Part shown: one piece after another, positions 20,862 through 32,760 of the stretch
Layout: each line of letters begins with the position of its first letter
Position numbering within the stretch: position 1 is the stretch's first letter
Source: Rhodosporidiobolus odoratus
Lineage: Eukaryota > Basidiomycota > Microbotryomycetes > Sporidiobolales > Sporidiobolaceae
Direction of reading: 5' to 3'
Length of the DNA stretch: 64,000 bases
Assembly: GCA_034387635.1 (NCBI GenBank)
Contig: JAOANU010000010.1
Coordinates: forward strand, 1,116,001-1,180,000
Notes under the pieces: generated by a model
Databases searched by the model: none
What the model saw: only the letters and a program-made list of their open reading frames with translations
Told to the model about the DNA's origin: nothing
Translations under genes and position numbers: made by a program

Positions 20862-23800
20862 TCAAAAGGCCGTGCTAGCAGCATAAGCGGTCCCCTCCAA
20901 TCCCCTACAGACGAGGGCAAAGTCAGAAACGGCGAGACGCATTTGTTTACCGGTTCGCGCGCTGAGTGGGGCGAGTCGAGTGTGTGAGGGGAGTGAATGT
21001 ACGGGAGGCGAGGGTGAGTGCGCGGCAAAGAGGGAGAAAAGGAGCGGGGATAGAGAAAGTTTCAGCGATCGCGAGCATGAGTTCGAGATCAAAGCCAGGA
21101 AGGAGAGAGAGAGAGGGAAAGAGAGAGAGAGGCAGAGATAGAAAGGGAGAAAGAGGAACGCCTATATGCAGGTCCATGACGGAAAGATGGAAAGTGGAAG
21201 GCGGAAAGAAAAGAAAAGAAAAGAAAAGAGAGAAGAAGAAAGGAAAACGCACGCCGATACCGCCCTAAAAAATCTCTCCTTCCTCTCGCCATCCACTCTC
21301 TCATTCGAAAGTCCCTCTCCCGCTTCTCCCCCTCCACCCAGTAACAACCCCTTCAAGACCTGCCTGGCGGGTTCCCCAAGTCTCAACAAACAAGCATGTA
21401 AGAGTTCGCTGAGTTGGGTGAGGTGAGAACGGGGGACTCGACCGGCTATGGCTAAAAGGAGAGCACGGAGGAGGGTGGGGAGGTGAGGGGTTAGGATAGA
21501 TTGGAAGAGGGATTGGAGGGGGAGAGGGGGGAAGGCGGTGGCCTGGATGGAGGAAAGCTGCGGGGTGACAACACGACGAGTTAGCGAGCCTGATCAAGAC
21601 GGCGTGGACCGAGTAGCGGTGTACCAGAAGTTCGATGGTACTCTTGAGCGAGAACTGCTCTTGCATCTCCAAGCCTCGCTCACCAAACGCGATGACGGCG
21701 TCGAGGTAGGTCGGGGGCAAAGCGGCAAAGATCCGCGGGTAATGCTTGATGATCTGCACAATAAAGCGGCTGTGAACGCGCAGTCTTTCAAGAGGCGAAG
21801 GAAGGAGCATACCTGGGTGCAGAACGCAAGGAAAGCAGCGACAACATCCGGGTTCTCGCTCATAGCTGCGCAGCCATCCTTCATCAGCACTGCCTTTCCT
21901 CTGTGTTAAGAATCGGAAAGCTATGACGAACCGGGGACGTCCCCAAACCCACTCAACACAACCCCCAACGCCTTTTCCACCGGTTCGCCGACTCTCCTCA
22001 ATTCCTCCTCTGCCATCTGTCCATCCGTTCGATCCCTCGCTAGTCTTGCCAAGAGCTGGCTTGCGATACCGAGCCAGACGGAAGAGGGCGAGATTTGCAG
22101 AGCGGAAGAAGCGAGAGAGAGGAGGGCGAGACTGGGTAGGGCGAGTGGGGAAGGGAGGGAGTCGGAGGTTGAGGTGCGGATGTAGTCGGATAGGGCCTAT
22201 GCGCAAGGGGCAAAGCAGAATCAGCTCACGCCCGCGGAAGGGAACTGAAAGCGAAGGAGCGGAAATGCAAGCACCCGAACGCACCGTAACGACCTCCATG
22301 TCTCCCGCCCAAACCTTTGCTGCACCTTCCACCGCATTACCCAGCGCACTTCGCATTTCCACCATCCTCGAGTCCTCCAGTAACCGGATGGACGCTAGTC
22401 TTGCGGCTGACGAGTCGTCCAACGAAGCGTCAAGGTCGACGAGGTCCCCATCCGGATCCGAGAGACCCCGAGAAAGGGCAGTTAGGTAAAGGAGCTGTTG
22501 TAGCGCGAGGAGGCGAGCTGCATCTGAATCCTGTGGCGTGATCGGGGGAACTACATCAGTCCAAGAGTATGGGTCTACTACAACCCAAGCCAGAAAGAGG
22601 AGTGGAGGAATGACTGGAACGTACCGTCGAGACTCCCGCCACCGCCTCCCCCAACTTTCCCACCACCGGTCCAACCAGCCCAACGAGTGCCTCAATCCCC
22701 TCCTCCTGCGGCAACAAAGCTTGCACAACAGCCCCGACACTCTCCAAAACTTTACCCAACTCCTGATCCTCAATCTTACCTTCCAACCCACCGAGGACTT
22801 GAACGAAACTGGAGACGTGACCTGTGAGGACTTTGCGGTTGGCGTCGCAGAGACCCTTGAGGGCGCGGGCGGCGGGGGGGATGAGGTCTGTTGACGAAGT
22901 AGAGGAGGAAGGGGCAGAGAGCGAGGCGACGACAAAGGAGATGGCGGTGAGGCATTCGGTTGGGTGGGCGGAGAACCACGGAGCGTAGGCACCTACTAGC
23001 TTCAGTGCGGTGGTTCGGAGGGTGAGGTGCGCGCCTGATTCCGAAGGAAGGGCGGAAAGCAAGGCAGGCGAGAAGAGATGTTCGAGGTAGGTCGTCAAGT
23101 CGCTCTTTTTTTCTCCTAGTTCTTCTTCTATGGAAGGTGCGAGAGGAACGACTTCCCCGAGAGCGTAGAGGCAGAAGAGGGTCGCTTCGAGGTCTTCGTA
23201 GGAGTCTATGGTGGAGGGAGAAGGGGCTTGTTGGATCTGCTGAGAGGCGAGGGAGACGAAAGAGCCGATCAAGGGGTCGCGGAGAACGTAGAAAGAGTAC
23301 TGCAAAAGATCGGAGAGAACGGTAGTGCGGTGCACTCGGAAAGCGTCGCGAATGTCTGCAAGGAAAGAGTTGGCGAAACGAGCGTGAGCCAGTCATGTTT
23401 TTCAAGATGCACATCTCGCTATCACCAACGTAGCGAGAGGCGTCAACAGAAGTACACGAGCCCGACGCACCTCTGGGCCAACTCCCCCACTCCCCCTCTT
23501 CCACCCTTCTCCCCCTCCCCCTCAACCCCGCACTGAGCGCCTCAAACACCCCCTTGTAAACCGCCCATTCCTGCTCCTTCCCCTCTCGTCCTTCCCGTCC
23601 CTGTCCAGGTCCAGCAACCAACCCTTCATCGCCTCCTAGTTCTTGGAGAGCCATCCAACTGCCCGAGGTTAGCTCAGAGATGGTGTAGGATTCGGAGGTG
23701 TGGCCGGGGAAAGTTGTCAGACTTAGGAGAGTGGAGAGGAAAGTGTGCGTTGCGGGCGAGGTGAGAGTAAGCGTGGGGATCGAGGCGGAAGAAGAGGCGG

Positions 23801-24984
23801 GAGGAGGGTCGAAGAGAATAGAAATGAAGTGCTCAGAGAGGGTTGCGAAGAGCTTGAATACAGCCATAGCTTCGTCATCGGGTTCTGCTCCTTCGTTCGC
23901 GTCTTGAACGGCGGAAGCTGCGACGCCTAGCACGAAGGGTGAATTTGCCCACCCTTCAACGAGTTCGTTTGTTCGTTGTCGGTTGATGAACTTTGTCACG
24001 CCTCCGCCACTACCTGATAAGCCTGAAGAGCGTTCAATCACTTCCTCGACGGCCGAACAGGCAGCGACTGTTGTGGAAGGATTGGAGAGATGTGGGAGGA
24101 AAAGGGGGTACAGTGCAGTGAGTTCGGGGTGGGAGAGCTGGCCGGCATTGAGGAAAGAGGTGAAACACGTCAGGGCGGAATTGACCTCGCTCGGGGTCGA
24201 CGACTGTAGAGACGATGAGAGGGTCGAGACGAGGTGAGGAATCGTCGAGGAAAGGGATGACATGTAGGCCAGTCTGGGTATTCCGAAGTTTCGTTCATCA
24301 GCCTCTCGACCTCCTCACAAGTACGGGCTGAGAGAGTGAGAATCCATGGCACGGTTAACGCACTTCTTACTCCCAACCAACTCAGCCCTCCCAACCTCCT
24401 CCACAGCAACCTGCAAAACCTCCAACACGCCCTCTCTTCTCGCGCCTCCTGCCGAAACCCTCATTACGACCTCGAGCAACCAATCTTTCCATCGTCCCTC
24501 GACCTTGAGACTGATTGCCGTTGCGGCCGCCGCCAATTTACGCAAGACGGGTTTCTCCCCACGTCTCGTATTTGACGGATCGGGGCTGATAGACGGGTAG
24601 GCGGAAGCGGCCGAAGTGGAGAGCCAGCCGAGGAGGCTCTCTTTGAGTAGTTGCACGTTGGAAGGGAGGTCGTCGGTGTCTTGAGAGCTAGAATGAGAGG
24701 TGGGCAAGGTGTCCCACTGTTGGCTGACCTTTCTTTGCAAGGTGGAGGCGGCGAAGAAGCGGACGGCGGGGTCCTCGTGGTCGATCAAGGGTCCTACGAG
24801 TCCCCATGCTGCAGGTGCGAGCTGTACTTGCTGTAGCTGAAGTTGTAGAGTCGATTGAACGGAGGGAGCCGTGGATGGGGTGTACAGAGTCTGGATGGCC
24901 TGCAATTGCGAAGGGGATCAGCCAGAGGGGACAGCAGGGTGGCTAGAAATTTACCTGCACCACCTGTGCCAGTTCTTCCTCCAT
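20862..24984 (-). CDS. Importin-13 / Kap122-type karyopherin beta
   Basis: Nuclear transport receptor of the importin-13/transportin-SR branch, built of HEAT-like repeats. The first exon is only MEEELAQVVQ (start 24984). An intron then leads to AIQTLYTPSTAPSVQ and PAVRFFAASTLQRKVSQQWD, the N-terminal Ran-binding region layout. Family-like blocks follow: SYEDLEATLFCLYALGEVVP (about 23140-23200), ALKLVGAYAPWF, AARALKGLCDANRKVLTGH, QIIKHYPRIFAALPPTYLDAV and VSDFALVCRGLEGTAYAAS at the C-terminus, with stop at 20862. At least eight introns interrupt it. Its size is normal for a ~110 kDa importin. It lies convergent to MED1 with about 220 nt between stops. Cargo cannot be told from sequence, and assignment to importin-13 rather than Mtr10/transportin-3 is moderately sure. 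Confidence 0.78.
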
Positions 24985-25500
24985 ATCGTCAGAACGACGG
25001 CCAGCAGAATGAGGAAACATCGTCAAGCGATGGATCACCCACTTGACGTGTAGTTGACTTCAAGCAGGCAAAGACCAGCCAGCCGTACCGTCCGGCGCGA
25101 ACAAGCCATTCTTAGAGCGAACGAAACAGCCTCAAAAGTCATCAGAGGCCTCCTCATCGAGTCGGCTAAACTGTCCCATGTTTTCATTGCCCCTCCCGAG
25201 CCCGTCTGTACTACACCCTTCTCTATCTCTCCAACCAAGTGGCAGGAACCGTTTACTGCGAGACCGGGGAAGAGACGGCGGAAAGGGAGAAGGAAAAAAA
25301 AAAACAGGAAGGAAAGTGACCGTCAGTACGAGCTGCTGAGGAGAGAGAAGCAAGACTCGACGTACGTGGTGGTTGCTGCGATGACCAAGGATAGTAGATT
25401 CGCGAGCGAGTGAGGGATATGTTTGTCAGGTCAGAATCTGCCGGAAGAATACCCTTTCTCCCCTCTTCCTCCAGGTCTTGCTGAAAAGGAAGCGGAACGC
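24985..25500. other. Spacer between importin and ATP synthase f genes
   Basis: About 515 nt holding the importin promoter and the 3' UTR of the ATP synthase gene, both on the minus strand. Open frames exist on both strands but none has a recognisable domain or codes plausibly across an intron. Confidence 0.4.
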
Positions 25501-26070
25501 TCACTTCTTGTGGTGCTTGAGGTGCATGTTGTCTGTGCATCACAAGCGCAAAGCAGTCAGCGTCGAGGGAAACAGCTTCACATCCTCACTTTCTTCGTCC
25601 ATTCGACCCCTCGAGCACAAAGCGAGGAGGATCTGCAAAGGGTTGAACGTACAGTCGATAGTGTAACCGATCAAGAACATGCCACCAATGACGTGAAGGA
25701 AGGGCGCAGCGGACGCGTTGTCGCCGTCAAAGTAGCGGGCCTTGTAACGGGCGAGGGGGGAGATGCCGACCTTCTTCTGAGGGGCGGGGCCCTTGGGGAG
25801 CTGTTCGTCGTCGAAGCGCAGGCACAGGACCACCAGGAAAGAGCGTCAGTACGCTTCGGTCAGTCGCGAAAGGGTAGAGCGAGTTGGGCAAGTAGAGTGA
25901 GAAGCCAAGGACGGCTCGAGGTGAGAGGCTGGGGAGGCAGCGGTGAGACGAGCGGGACGTACAGCAGAGTAGAAGCCAACGACCCTCTGCATCCTAGCGG
26001 CAGACGGGGCAGCGCCGACAGCCGAAGGGGAGGCGATCTTGGGGGGAACGAGGGCGGAGAGACGGGACAT
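25501..26070 (-). CDS. ATP17: Mitochondrial F1Fo ATP synthase subunit f
   Basis: Three exons, 25963-26070, 25653-25800 and 25501-25532, in phase, give 95 aa. The N-terminus MSRLSALVPPKIASPSAVG resembles a short mitochondrial targeting segment. Then come MQRVVGFYSALPKGPAP, YFDGDNASAAPFLHVIGG, the single membrane helix (IGGMFLIGYTIDY) and the typical basic tail NMHLKHHKK. Subunit f is a small stator/membrane component of complex V in the inner membrane and supports dimer formation. All three junctions are needed for the family motif. An upstream ATG at 26358 (MAKLESGR) could belong to a 5' UTR exon: a CATAG acceptor lies three bases before the chosen ATG. Confidence 0.92.
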
Positions 26071-26387
26071 TCCTATGGGGCGCCGGGTCGAAGGGGCATC
26101 GTGTACACATGATCAAGATCATTGACGGGGCGCGTGAGGCGGTAGAGAGTGGTGTGCGGATGTTGGTGTCGGGGGAGGAGGACGGGCGAAGAAACGAGCA
26201 GGAGCGTCAGTCACATGGCTTGAAGGGGCGGACGATACGGTGACGTGTACTAGCAAGGTAGGTCTACTGCCTGGAGAAGGGACTGGACTGACTGCTACGA
26301 CGGACGAGGCAAGAGAACGACCAACCGGGTCGAGGCGGCCGCTTTCCAACTTAGCCATAGAAAATCAAATCCGACACTAATCTCTCC

Positions 26388-26630
26388 TTACACGACTTTC
26401 GACACTGCCAGCAGTTTGACAGTACACTCTTCTCCAAAGAGCCAGCCGCGCGAAAAAGCTAGCGGGTCGCGCCCGTTCGACGTAAAGCTCTCCGTTTTCG
26501 ACGTTTTCTTCTCACCCTCCTTTGCCATTGCAAACCCTACTACAGTGGTATCCGGCCCAGCGACTGCGACTGTCACGTCTTGATACTCGGTCAGACCGGA
26601 GCTGCACACGCCAAGCCTAAGGTGCAGCAA
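26388..26630 (-). CDS. Uncharacterised C-terminal exon or small gene
   Basis: A clean reading frame encodes SGLTEYQDVTVAVAGPDTTV and FSRGWLFGEECTVKLLAVSK before a TAA at 26388. Codon use looks coding and the residues are globular in character, but no ATG begins this frame. If real, it is the last exon of a gene whose 5' exons lie upstream (26640-27100 region), where I could not build a consistent model. Its stop is only about 30 nt upstream of the ATG at 26358 on the same strand. No family recognised. Confidence 0.3.
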   Translation of the reverse strand: MLHLRLGVCSSGLTEYQDVTVAVAGPDTTVVGFAMAKEGEKKTSKTESFTSNGRDPLAFSRGWLFGEECTVKLLAVSKVV

Positions 26631-27343
26631 AGTTGAGCGAGGGTAGTAGCAAGAGAGTAACGCACTCGCGACGACTTCTCGCCTGCCTCACACACGTCCA
26701 ACCCGCTCGCCTGCGGACACAGAGACATACACCTGCGTCAGGTCAGTTTCTGGCACTTCAAGCGAAGGTTGCCGTGATCACTTGGCCTCTGTCGTTCAAG
26801 CAGGCATGAAAAGCGAGAAGGGGTCGGGGTGGGCAAGCCACGTGCTTGCCTTATCCGACAAGAGCATCCCGCATACTCGTCCGCTGGTCCCAAGCGGTTC
26901 TCGTATAGCAGTGTTCTCCAGCCCGGTCGATGAAGTGTAGAATGCAGGAGGCAAGTGGGAACCAAGTTGATGGGGCAGGCGTAACGGAGTCGCCTGATGC
27001 AGCTGTAGACTGCATTGCGGTGGTTCGTCGCCTCCGAATGGCCCTGTCGAGCACCTTTAATTCCGCCCTGCCCTAGTTGATCCTGGCTGTCGGAGACTGA
27101 TGATGCGAGAGTCGACATCGGCCGCCCCGTGACAGCGCTGGGTCGATTGACTAGCGAAGCCTGGTCGCGTGATAGTTGGGCAGGATCTGGAAAGGTCTAG
27201 CTTGACCTGGTGAGTTGTGGCAGAGTTGTCGAAGTCGAAAGAACGTCTCTCGATCAGTTCACACTCTCTCACTCCCCTCGTATCTCACTTACTGCTGGAC
27301 CCGCTCGACAGACACTCTCACAAAAGTATAAACAACACCACAC
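26631..27343. other. Region upstream of HSP78, content unresolved
   Basis: Holds the HSP78 promoter on the plus strand and possibly 5' exons of the minus-strand frame at 26388-26630. A stretch such as CLLERQRPSDHGNLRLKCQK (minus, about 26740-26800) may be coding, but no model closes. No heat-shock element with properly alternating GAA/TTC units was found by eye. Confidence 0.35.
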
Positions 27344-30300
27344 ATGCTACCTCGGACCCTCGCCACCTCATCTCGCTCAACCCTATCCCACCTCCGCCTC
27401 CCCACTCGCCTCTCTCTCACCCTCCGCCCTGCCTCCTTAGCCTCACACCGCCTTCTCTCGACCACTCCCTCTTTGAGACTCCCACCACGAGGCGGCGCAC
27501 CTCCCCCTCCTCCTCCGCCAGGCGGAAACGGCGCAGGAGGATTCCCTATCGGAAACATCTTTGGTGGAGGCAACAAGCGAGAACCGGGAAAGACGCTCGA
27601 GGATCACAGTGTCGACTTGACCGAGTTAGCGAGGGAGGGAAAGCTAGACCCCGTGGTGGGCAGGGAAGCTGTACGCGACCTCCTGATTGTTTCCTTGCAT
27701 TGTGTTCTCGTGCTCATCCAGATTCTATGGCTGCAGGAAACCAAGCGCATGATCGAGATTCTCTCTCGGAGGAGTAAAAACAACCCGATACTCGTTGGGA
27801 GCGCGGGAGTGGGAAAGGTACGTCCCGCGGTCGCGCTTCATTCGTTTTCTCCCTTCTCATGCTGACGTATGCCTCTTGCCTCATGCCTGCTTCTCGCCCC
27901 ACAACCCCATTTTACAACGTCCTGTCACTCGCTCTTGCGTTGCCATGAACCCGTCCGCCTTCCCAAACAACGCTCTTAGACCGCCATCGTCGAAGGCCTC
28001 GCCCAACGCATCGTCGCCTCCGAAGTTCCCGAATCCCTCAAATCAAAACGCGTCCTCAGCATCGATTTGAGCAGTATCATGTCGGGTACGGCGGTTCGAG
28101 GCAGCTTTGAGGAAAAGATGAGCAACTTGATCAAGGATTTGGAGGAGAGCGAGGATGTGATCGCTTTTATCGGTACGTCCTTCGACTTCAGCTTCTCCCG
28201 CGTCGCGCGGGCTGCCCTCCATTGAGGAGTGCTAGGCCATACTCATACGCCTCGTTGTACTGCAGATGAAATCCATCAACTGCTCAACCTGGGCAAAGCT
28301 GAAGGCTCCCTGGACGCATCCAACATGCTCAAGCCCTCCCTAGCTCGCGGATTACAGATCGCCGGCGCAACAACCCTAGATGAGTACAGGAAGACGATCG
28401 AGAAAGACAACGCGCTGAGTAGGCGATTCCAGGTGCGTCTTCTGTCTACTCTTTCGTCATCTGTCAGAGGCTGATCTCGGGTTCTTTCGTTACCTCCTAC
28501 TCTGTTGTGCTGGCACTCAGACTGTACTGGTCGAGGAACCGGACGTAGAGCAGACGGTGACGATGTTGAGGGGTCTCAAGCCTAAGCTGGAGGTTCACCA
28601 CGGTGGTGCGTCTTCTGTTCCTTCCCCTTGCCAAGCTCGTCGGGTGGGCACACACTCCATCTGCGCCAGAACTAAACTTTTGCGATTCGTCTCTCTTCTC
28701 CTCCATTCAGTGACCATCTCCGATTCAGCTCTCGTCTCTGCGGCGGTTCTCTCTAATCGCTACATCTCGGAACGTCACCTTCCCGACAAAGCCATCGACC
28801 TAGTGGACCAGAGTGCTGCCGTCCTTCGCCTACGGAAAGAGTCTCCTCCGGACGAACTCGACGCTCTGAAACGTACCATCACGACGCTCGAGATCGAGTT
28901 GAGTTCGTTAGGGAAAGATCGGGATCAAGCTGCGGTTTCGAGGAGAGACGCGATCGAGAAAGAGTTGGGAGAGTTGAAGGATCAGGCGGGGGAGATGGAG
29001 AGGCTTTGGAGGGGGGAGAGGGAGAGGGCCGAGGAGATTCGGAGGACGAGGGAGGAGTTGGAGAGGAGGAGGTGGGAGTTGGAGGAGGCGCAGAGGAAGG
29101 GGGAGTTTGGGAGGGCCGGAGAGTTGAGGTTCAGTGTTTTGCCGGAGTTGGAGGCGAAGTTGCCGAAGGAGGGGGAGACGCAGGGCGAGGGCGAGGGGGA
29201 GAGGGTGACGAGTGAGGATGTAGCAAGGGTGGTCAGCAAGGTAAGCTTTTTCTTCTTTTGCGCTCCGGTCTTCCTCCACTCTTTTCGTTTCCGCTCGACG
29301 TCTTTCCCGCCGTGTGTACGTGCTGATCTTCCATCCCTGCAGGCAACCGGCATCCCCCTCTCGACCCTAACGCGAGGCGATCGCACCCGTCTCCTCGACC
29401 TTGAATCCACTCTCTCCAACCGCGTGAAAGGTCAATCCGAAGCCCTCTCCGCCGTTGCCTCCGCGATCCGCTTATCACGAGCAGGGTTGCACATGGGCAA
29501 TCGACCCGTTGCCAGCTTCTTATTCCTTGGACAGAGTGGGACGGGAAAGACTGAGTTGGCCAAGGCTTTGGCGAAGGAGACGACGGGGAATGAGCGGAAT
29601 CTGATCACGATCAACAGTGCGTTGATTCGTCTTGGTCACTACTACCTCGTTCTGAGTTGATCATCTTCCTCCCTGCTATCCTTCCGTGTGCACCCTACAG
29701 TGAGCGAGTGAGACTATTTTCGGCTTTCAAAAGTCGACTTCGCTGCTTGTGCTGACATATTTCGTTGCAGATACGGCGACAAACACACAGTCTCGCGCCT
29801 GATCGGCGCTCCACCCGGCTACGTCGGCTTCGAAGGTAAACTCCTCATCCCATACAACCGAATGCTGAGCTGACTTGCCACCTCACACTGCGCAGACGCT
29901 GGCCAACTGACGGGAGCAGTGAGGCGGCACCCATTCGCCGTCATCCTCTTTGACGAGTTTGAGAAGGCGCATAAGGACGTCGCCAACGTGTTGCTGCAGA
30001 TTTTGGACGAGGGCAAAGTGACTGACTCGCAAGGGAGGGTTGTGGATTTCAAGGTGCGCTCACTCTCAACTAGAGATCACGCTGCAGCTCGACGGGGCAT
30101 CTGACACTTTTCTCCATCGCGCTTGTAGAACACCACGATCATTCTTACGTCGAACCTCGGTTCGGATATTCTTGCCGAAGATGGTGCGACGGCTCAAGAC
30201 GGGACCGTAACGGATAAGGCAAAGAATGACGTGTTGCAGAGGGTCGCTTCTCTTTACCCGCCCGAGCTGGTACGTTGACCATCCTTTCAAGCTGTAAACG

Positions 30301-30750
30301 CTGTGCTGACCCCGCTCTTCCCGTCCACTCCCTGTACAGCTCAACCGCCTCGACGAACAAATCGTCTTCAACTCCCTCTCCCCCTCCACCCTTCACGACA
30401 TCGTCACCCTCCGCCTCGCCGAAGTCCAATACACCCTCAACAACTCCCCCACCGCCCCCGAGCGTCACATCCCCCTCTTTGTCGAACAAGGCGCACGAGA
30501 TTGGCTCGCCGCTAATGGGTACGAACCGAGGTATGGAGCTAGGGCTTTGACGAGGTTGATTAATAGGGAGGTTAGGAAACCCCTTGCAGAGGCGATTTTG
30601 AGAGGGGAGTTGGAGAGTGGGGATACGGCTAGGGTTAGGTTGGATGTGGAGGGGAAGGGGTTGGAGGTGAAAGTGGAGCAGGCGGAGAAGGAGGGTGAGG
30701 CAGAGGGGGAGGGGAAGGAGGCCAGCTCTGAAAAGGCGGAAGCGGTGTGA
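27344..30750 (+). CDS. HSP78: Mitochondrial Hsp78 (ClpB-type AAA+ disaggregase)
   Basis: Twelve exons: 27344-27670, 27737-27817, 27980-28172, 28266-28432, 28521-28599, 28711-29240, 29343-29616, 29701-29707, 29771-29835, 29896-30053, 30129-30269 and 30340-30750. All phases agree; total 810 aa, essentially the length of yeast Hsp78. An Arg/Ser/Leu-rich presequence ([19 protein letters not shown]) fits matrix import. There is no Clp N-domain, as usual for Hsp78. NBD1 has Walker A GSAGVGKT and Walker B VIAFIDEIHQL, with an Arg-rich ALSRRFQ. A coiled middle domain is rich in Glu/Arg. NBD2 has Walker A GQSGTGKT, the pore region [20 protein letters not shown], Walker [12 protein letters not shown] and sensor ILTSNLGS. 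It resolubilises aggregated matrix proteins with mitochondrial Hsp70. The MSE of the pore region comes from a 7-nt exon. Confidence 0.95.
29701..29707 (+). other. HSP78: 7-nt microexon of HSP78
   Basis: The preceding exon ends AAC-A (29616) at a GTGCGT donor. TGAGCGA (29701-29707) is flanked by CCTACAG and GTGAGA. The next exon starts A-TAC-GGC at 29771 after a CTGAC branch and TTGCAG. Spliced, it reads N-M-S-E-Y-G-D-K, matching the conserved ClpB segment. Skipping the 7 nt shifts the frame. Confidence 0.85.
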
Positions 30751-31359
30751 AGCTGGTCGGTCTGTTCCCTTCTGTATCGTTCATCCCCGTCGCATCGCAC
30801 CTTGTAGTATAGCATCACCACTCTGTTCTCACCCTTCGTATATCCCGATCATCGCGCTTGCTTCGTTCTGTCCTCTCCCCTCGTTCCTGTTGTTGCTTGA
30901 TCCTCTTCTCTTGCCGTACCTTGCATTGCACCGCTCAAAGGTGACTCAATGTGCCACTGCCTCGCGCTGACCTCGTGCGGGGCAAGCAGTGAGCTTAACA
31001 TGTTTTGTAATAAGCACGACGCATGTCACCTTTTCCGAAAGTTCAGTCGCAGGATTGGCGAACCTCTGTCGCTTGTCCCGTCCTTGGAAATCTAAGCTAC
31101 CTGGAGCAGTAGGAGCTGCGGCCCCGTCTGCTGCAGGCCAGGTCAACCGCGAGCAGCACGCACATCTAGGTGAACTGAGAAGGTCGCCCAGAATCCGATG
31201 AAAACGGGCGAAGCTCAAGCACACAGGCGCTACCGCTTGTGCAGTAAACTCAAGAGTGTCACCAGACCTTCGCGTTCATAGCTTTGACGCCTCTTGACAG
31301 CCATTTGAAAAAGGGAATGGAGACTGGCCCTTATTCCACAGAACGCATTCAAAGCTCGT
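30751..31359. other. Convergent intergenic region HSP78 / YIPF1-like
   Basis: About 610 nt between two stops on opposite strands, so it holds two 3' UTRs. I see no tRNA, snRNA or credible open frame here. Confidence 0.45.
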
Positions 31360-32615
31360 CTAGAACCACCTCCACCTCGTCACCTCTCCCTCCACCCCCG
31401 TCCCCGTATCTCCCATCCCGATCCCACTCCCAATCTGCCCCGCAACATCCTTAAGATCCTTTCCATCAAACGCTCCACTCCCACCGGCCATGAACCCCCA
31501 CCAAAGCGCGACGGCGAGGATCAGATGAAAGACGGCGATGACGATTACGAGGAGACGGGCGGAGACGTTGGGGGCGGTGGCTAGGATTGGGTAGAGGTTG
31601 CGGAGGAGAAAGGCGAGGGAGAGGACTGTGCCGGCGAAGGCGATGAAGAGGCGGAACATGGAGGAGGGGATGAGGGTGAGCCACTATGGACATAGAGCGT
31701 GTCAGTCAAGTATTGCACCGGATCAGAGTCAGAGAGAGAGAGAGAGAGAGAGAGAGCCGCACGGCGACTAGTATCCATACAGTCGCTGAGTAACCGTAAA
31801 GGCTGATGATCTCGACAGGGTTTCGCTCATGTGCTCCGGCCCAGTACTTGATTGCGGCCCAGATCAGGATGGGGAGACCGAGGCAATAGGTGTACCTGCG
31901 AGAAAGCTGATCAGTCGCAGCTTCAACAGAGAGAACTCAGTTCGGATTTACACGACCGATGTTGCGGCGCCAAGCCGAGTAAAGTCGTAGGTGTATTCTT
32001 GATCGGCGAGGTAGGCGGAGATTGAGCTTGAGAAGGAAGAAGTGAGGAAGAGGGAGAAGATCAAGGTGGTGGGAACCCAGAAAGGGCCTGCGGAAAAGGT
32101 GATAATCATTCGATCAGCGCGATTGGGTAGAGGTGGTTGGCTGGAGAAGCGCACCGTAGAGGTCAGGTACACCAGAGAGCACTTCGGCCACATAATCCTC
32201 CCGGGGAATCAGCGTCTTGTAGCACCGAGTAAGAACCGTCAAAGTATCGACGTCGAACCAGCCAGAGTCTGCGAGGGAGACGAGTCAGCCGGGCACCGTC
32301 ATGAGAGAAGCACAGAGCGTACAGAAGTCGAGGTTGAGTACGCCTCCGGACTTTGTAGCACCATCGAGCGAGCCGGTAATGCGTTGTTCCGTCGCGTAGA
32401 GGCTGCGGTCGGCTCGCACACTCGGCGAGGCGTTTGTTGAGATTCGCCCGCTGGGTAGATCAGGTTGTATGGTGCCAGTGCCGAAGTCTGGGCGGGTCCA
32501 AGGTGTGTTAGCTGCGTTGTCGCGGGTTGTGGGGAGTCGAGTGTGACCAACTTTGGAACGAGAGGTTGTTGTCGCCTGTTTCCATCTCATAGTCAAACAC
32601 GCGTGAGTTGCTCAT
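31360..32615 (-). CDS. Yip1-domain Golgi membrane protein, YIPF1/YIPF2-like
   Basis: Multi-exon. Exon 1 (32552-32615) encodes MSNSRVFDYEMETGDNNLSF; exon 2 (32323-32487) a polar stretch; exon 3 (32155-32268) the hallmark YSGWFDVDTLTVLTRC and GVPDLYG. Next come GPFWVPTTLIFSLF and a series of hydrophobic helices with the motif VEIISLYGYS, then a final helical hairpin (FIAFAGTVLSLAFLLRN; LLVIVIAVFHLILAVALWW). Five transmembrane helices and the FDVDT...DLYGPFW signature match YIPF1/2, which cycle in the Golgi and bind Rab GTPases. The C-terminal Gly-rich tail ends RWRWF. An alternating AG tract lies in one intron at 31731-31756. Confidence 0.85.
31731..31756. repeat. (AG)n microsatellite in a YIPF1-like intron
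   Basis: AG dinucleotide run on the plus strand; on the transcribed minus strand it is a CT run near the 5' end of an intron. Confidence 0.85.
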
Positions 32616-32760
32616 CTTGAGCACTTCTATCAGTCTCTAGCCGGTACAAGCAAAGTGAGTGGGATGCACGAGGGAGAGTTTGACGACTTTGGCTCCGCTT
32701 CTACCACGCTCCTCAATGCTGTCTGCTGCTCGCCTGGACCCACTTCAAGACAGGACAACT

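Noticed and set aside
20617..20886. Plus-strand frame after MED1
   Set aside because: Overlaps the MED1 stop, contains a CT microsatellite and has no recognisable sequence.
27055..27200. Possible box C/D snoRNA (TGATGA near 27099, CTGA nearby)
   Set aside because: No convincing D box at the right distance, no terminal stem and no clear guide; chance occurrence is likely.
27200..27343. Heat-shock element upstream of HSP78
   Set aside because: GAA triplets occur (GTCGAAGTCGAAAGAAC) but are not in alternating 5-bp inverted units.
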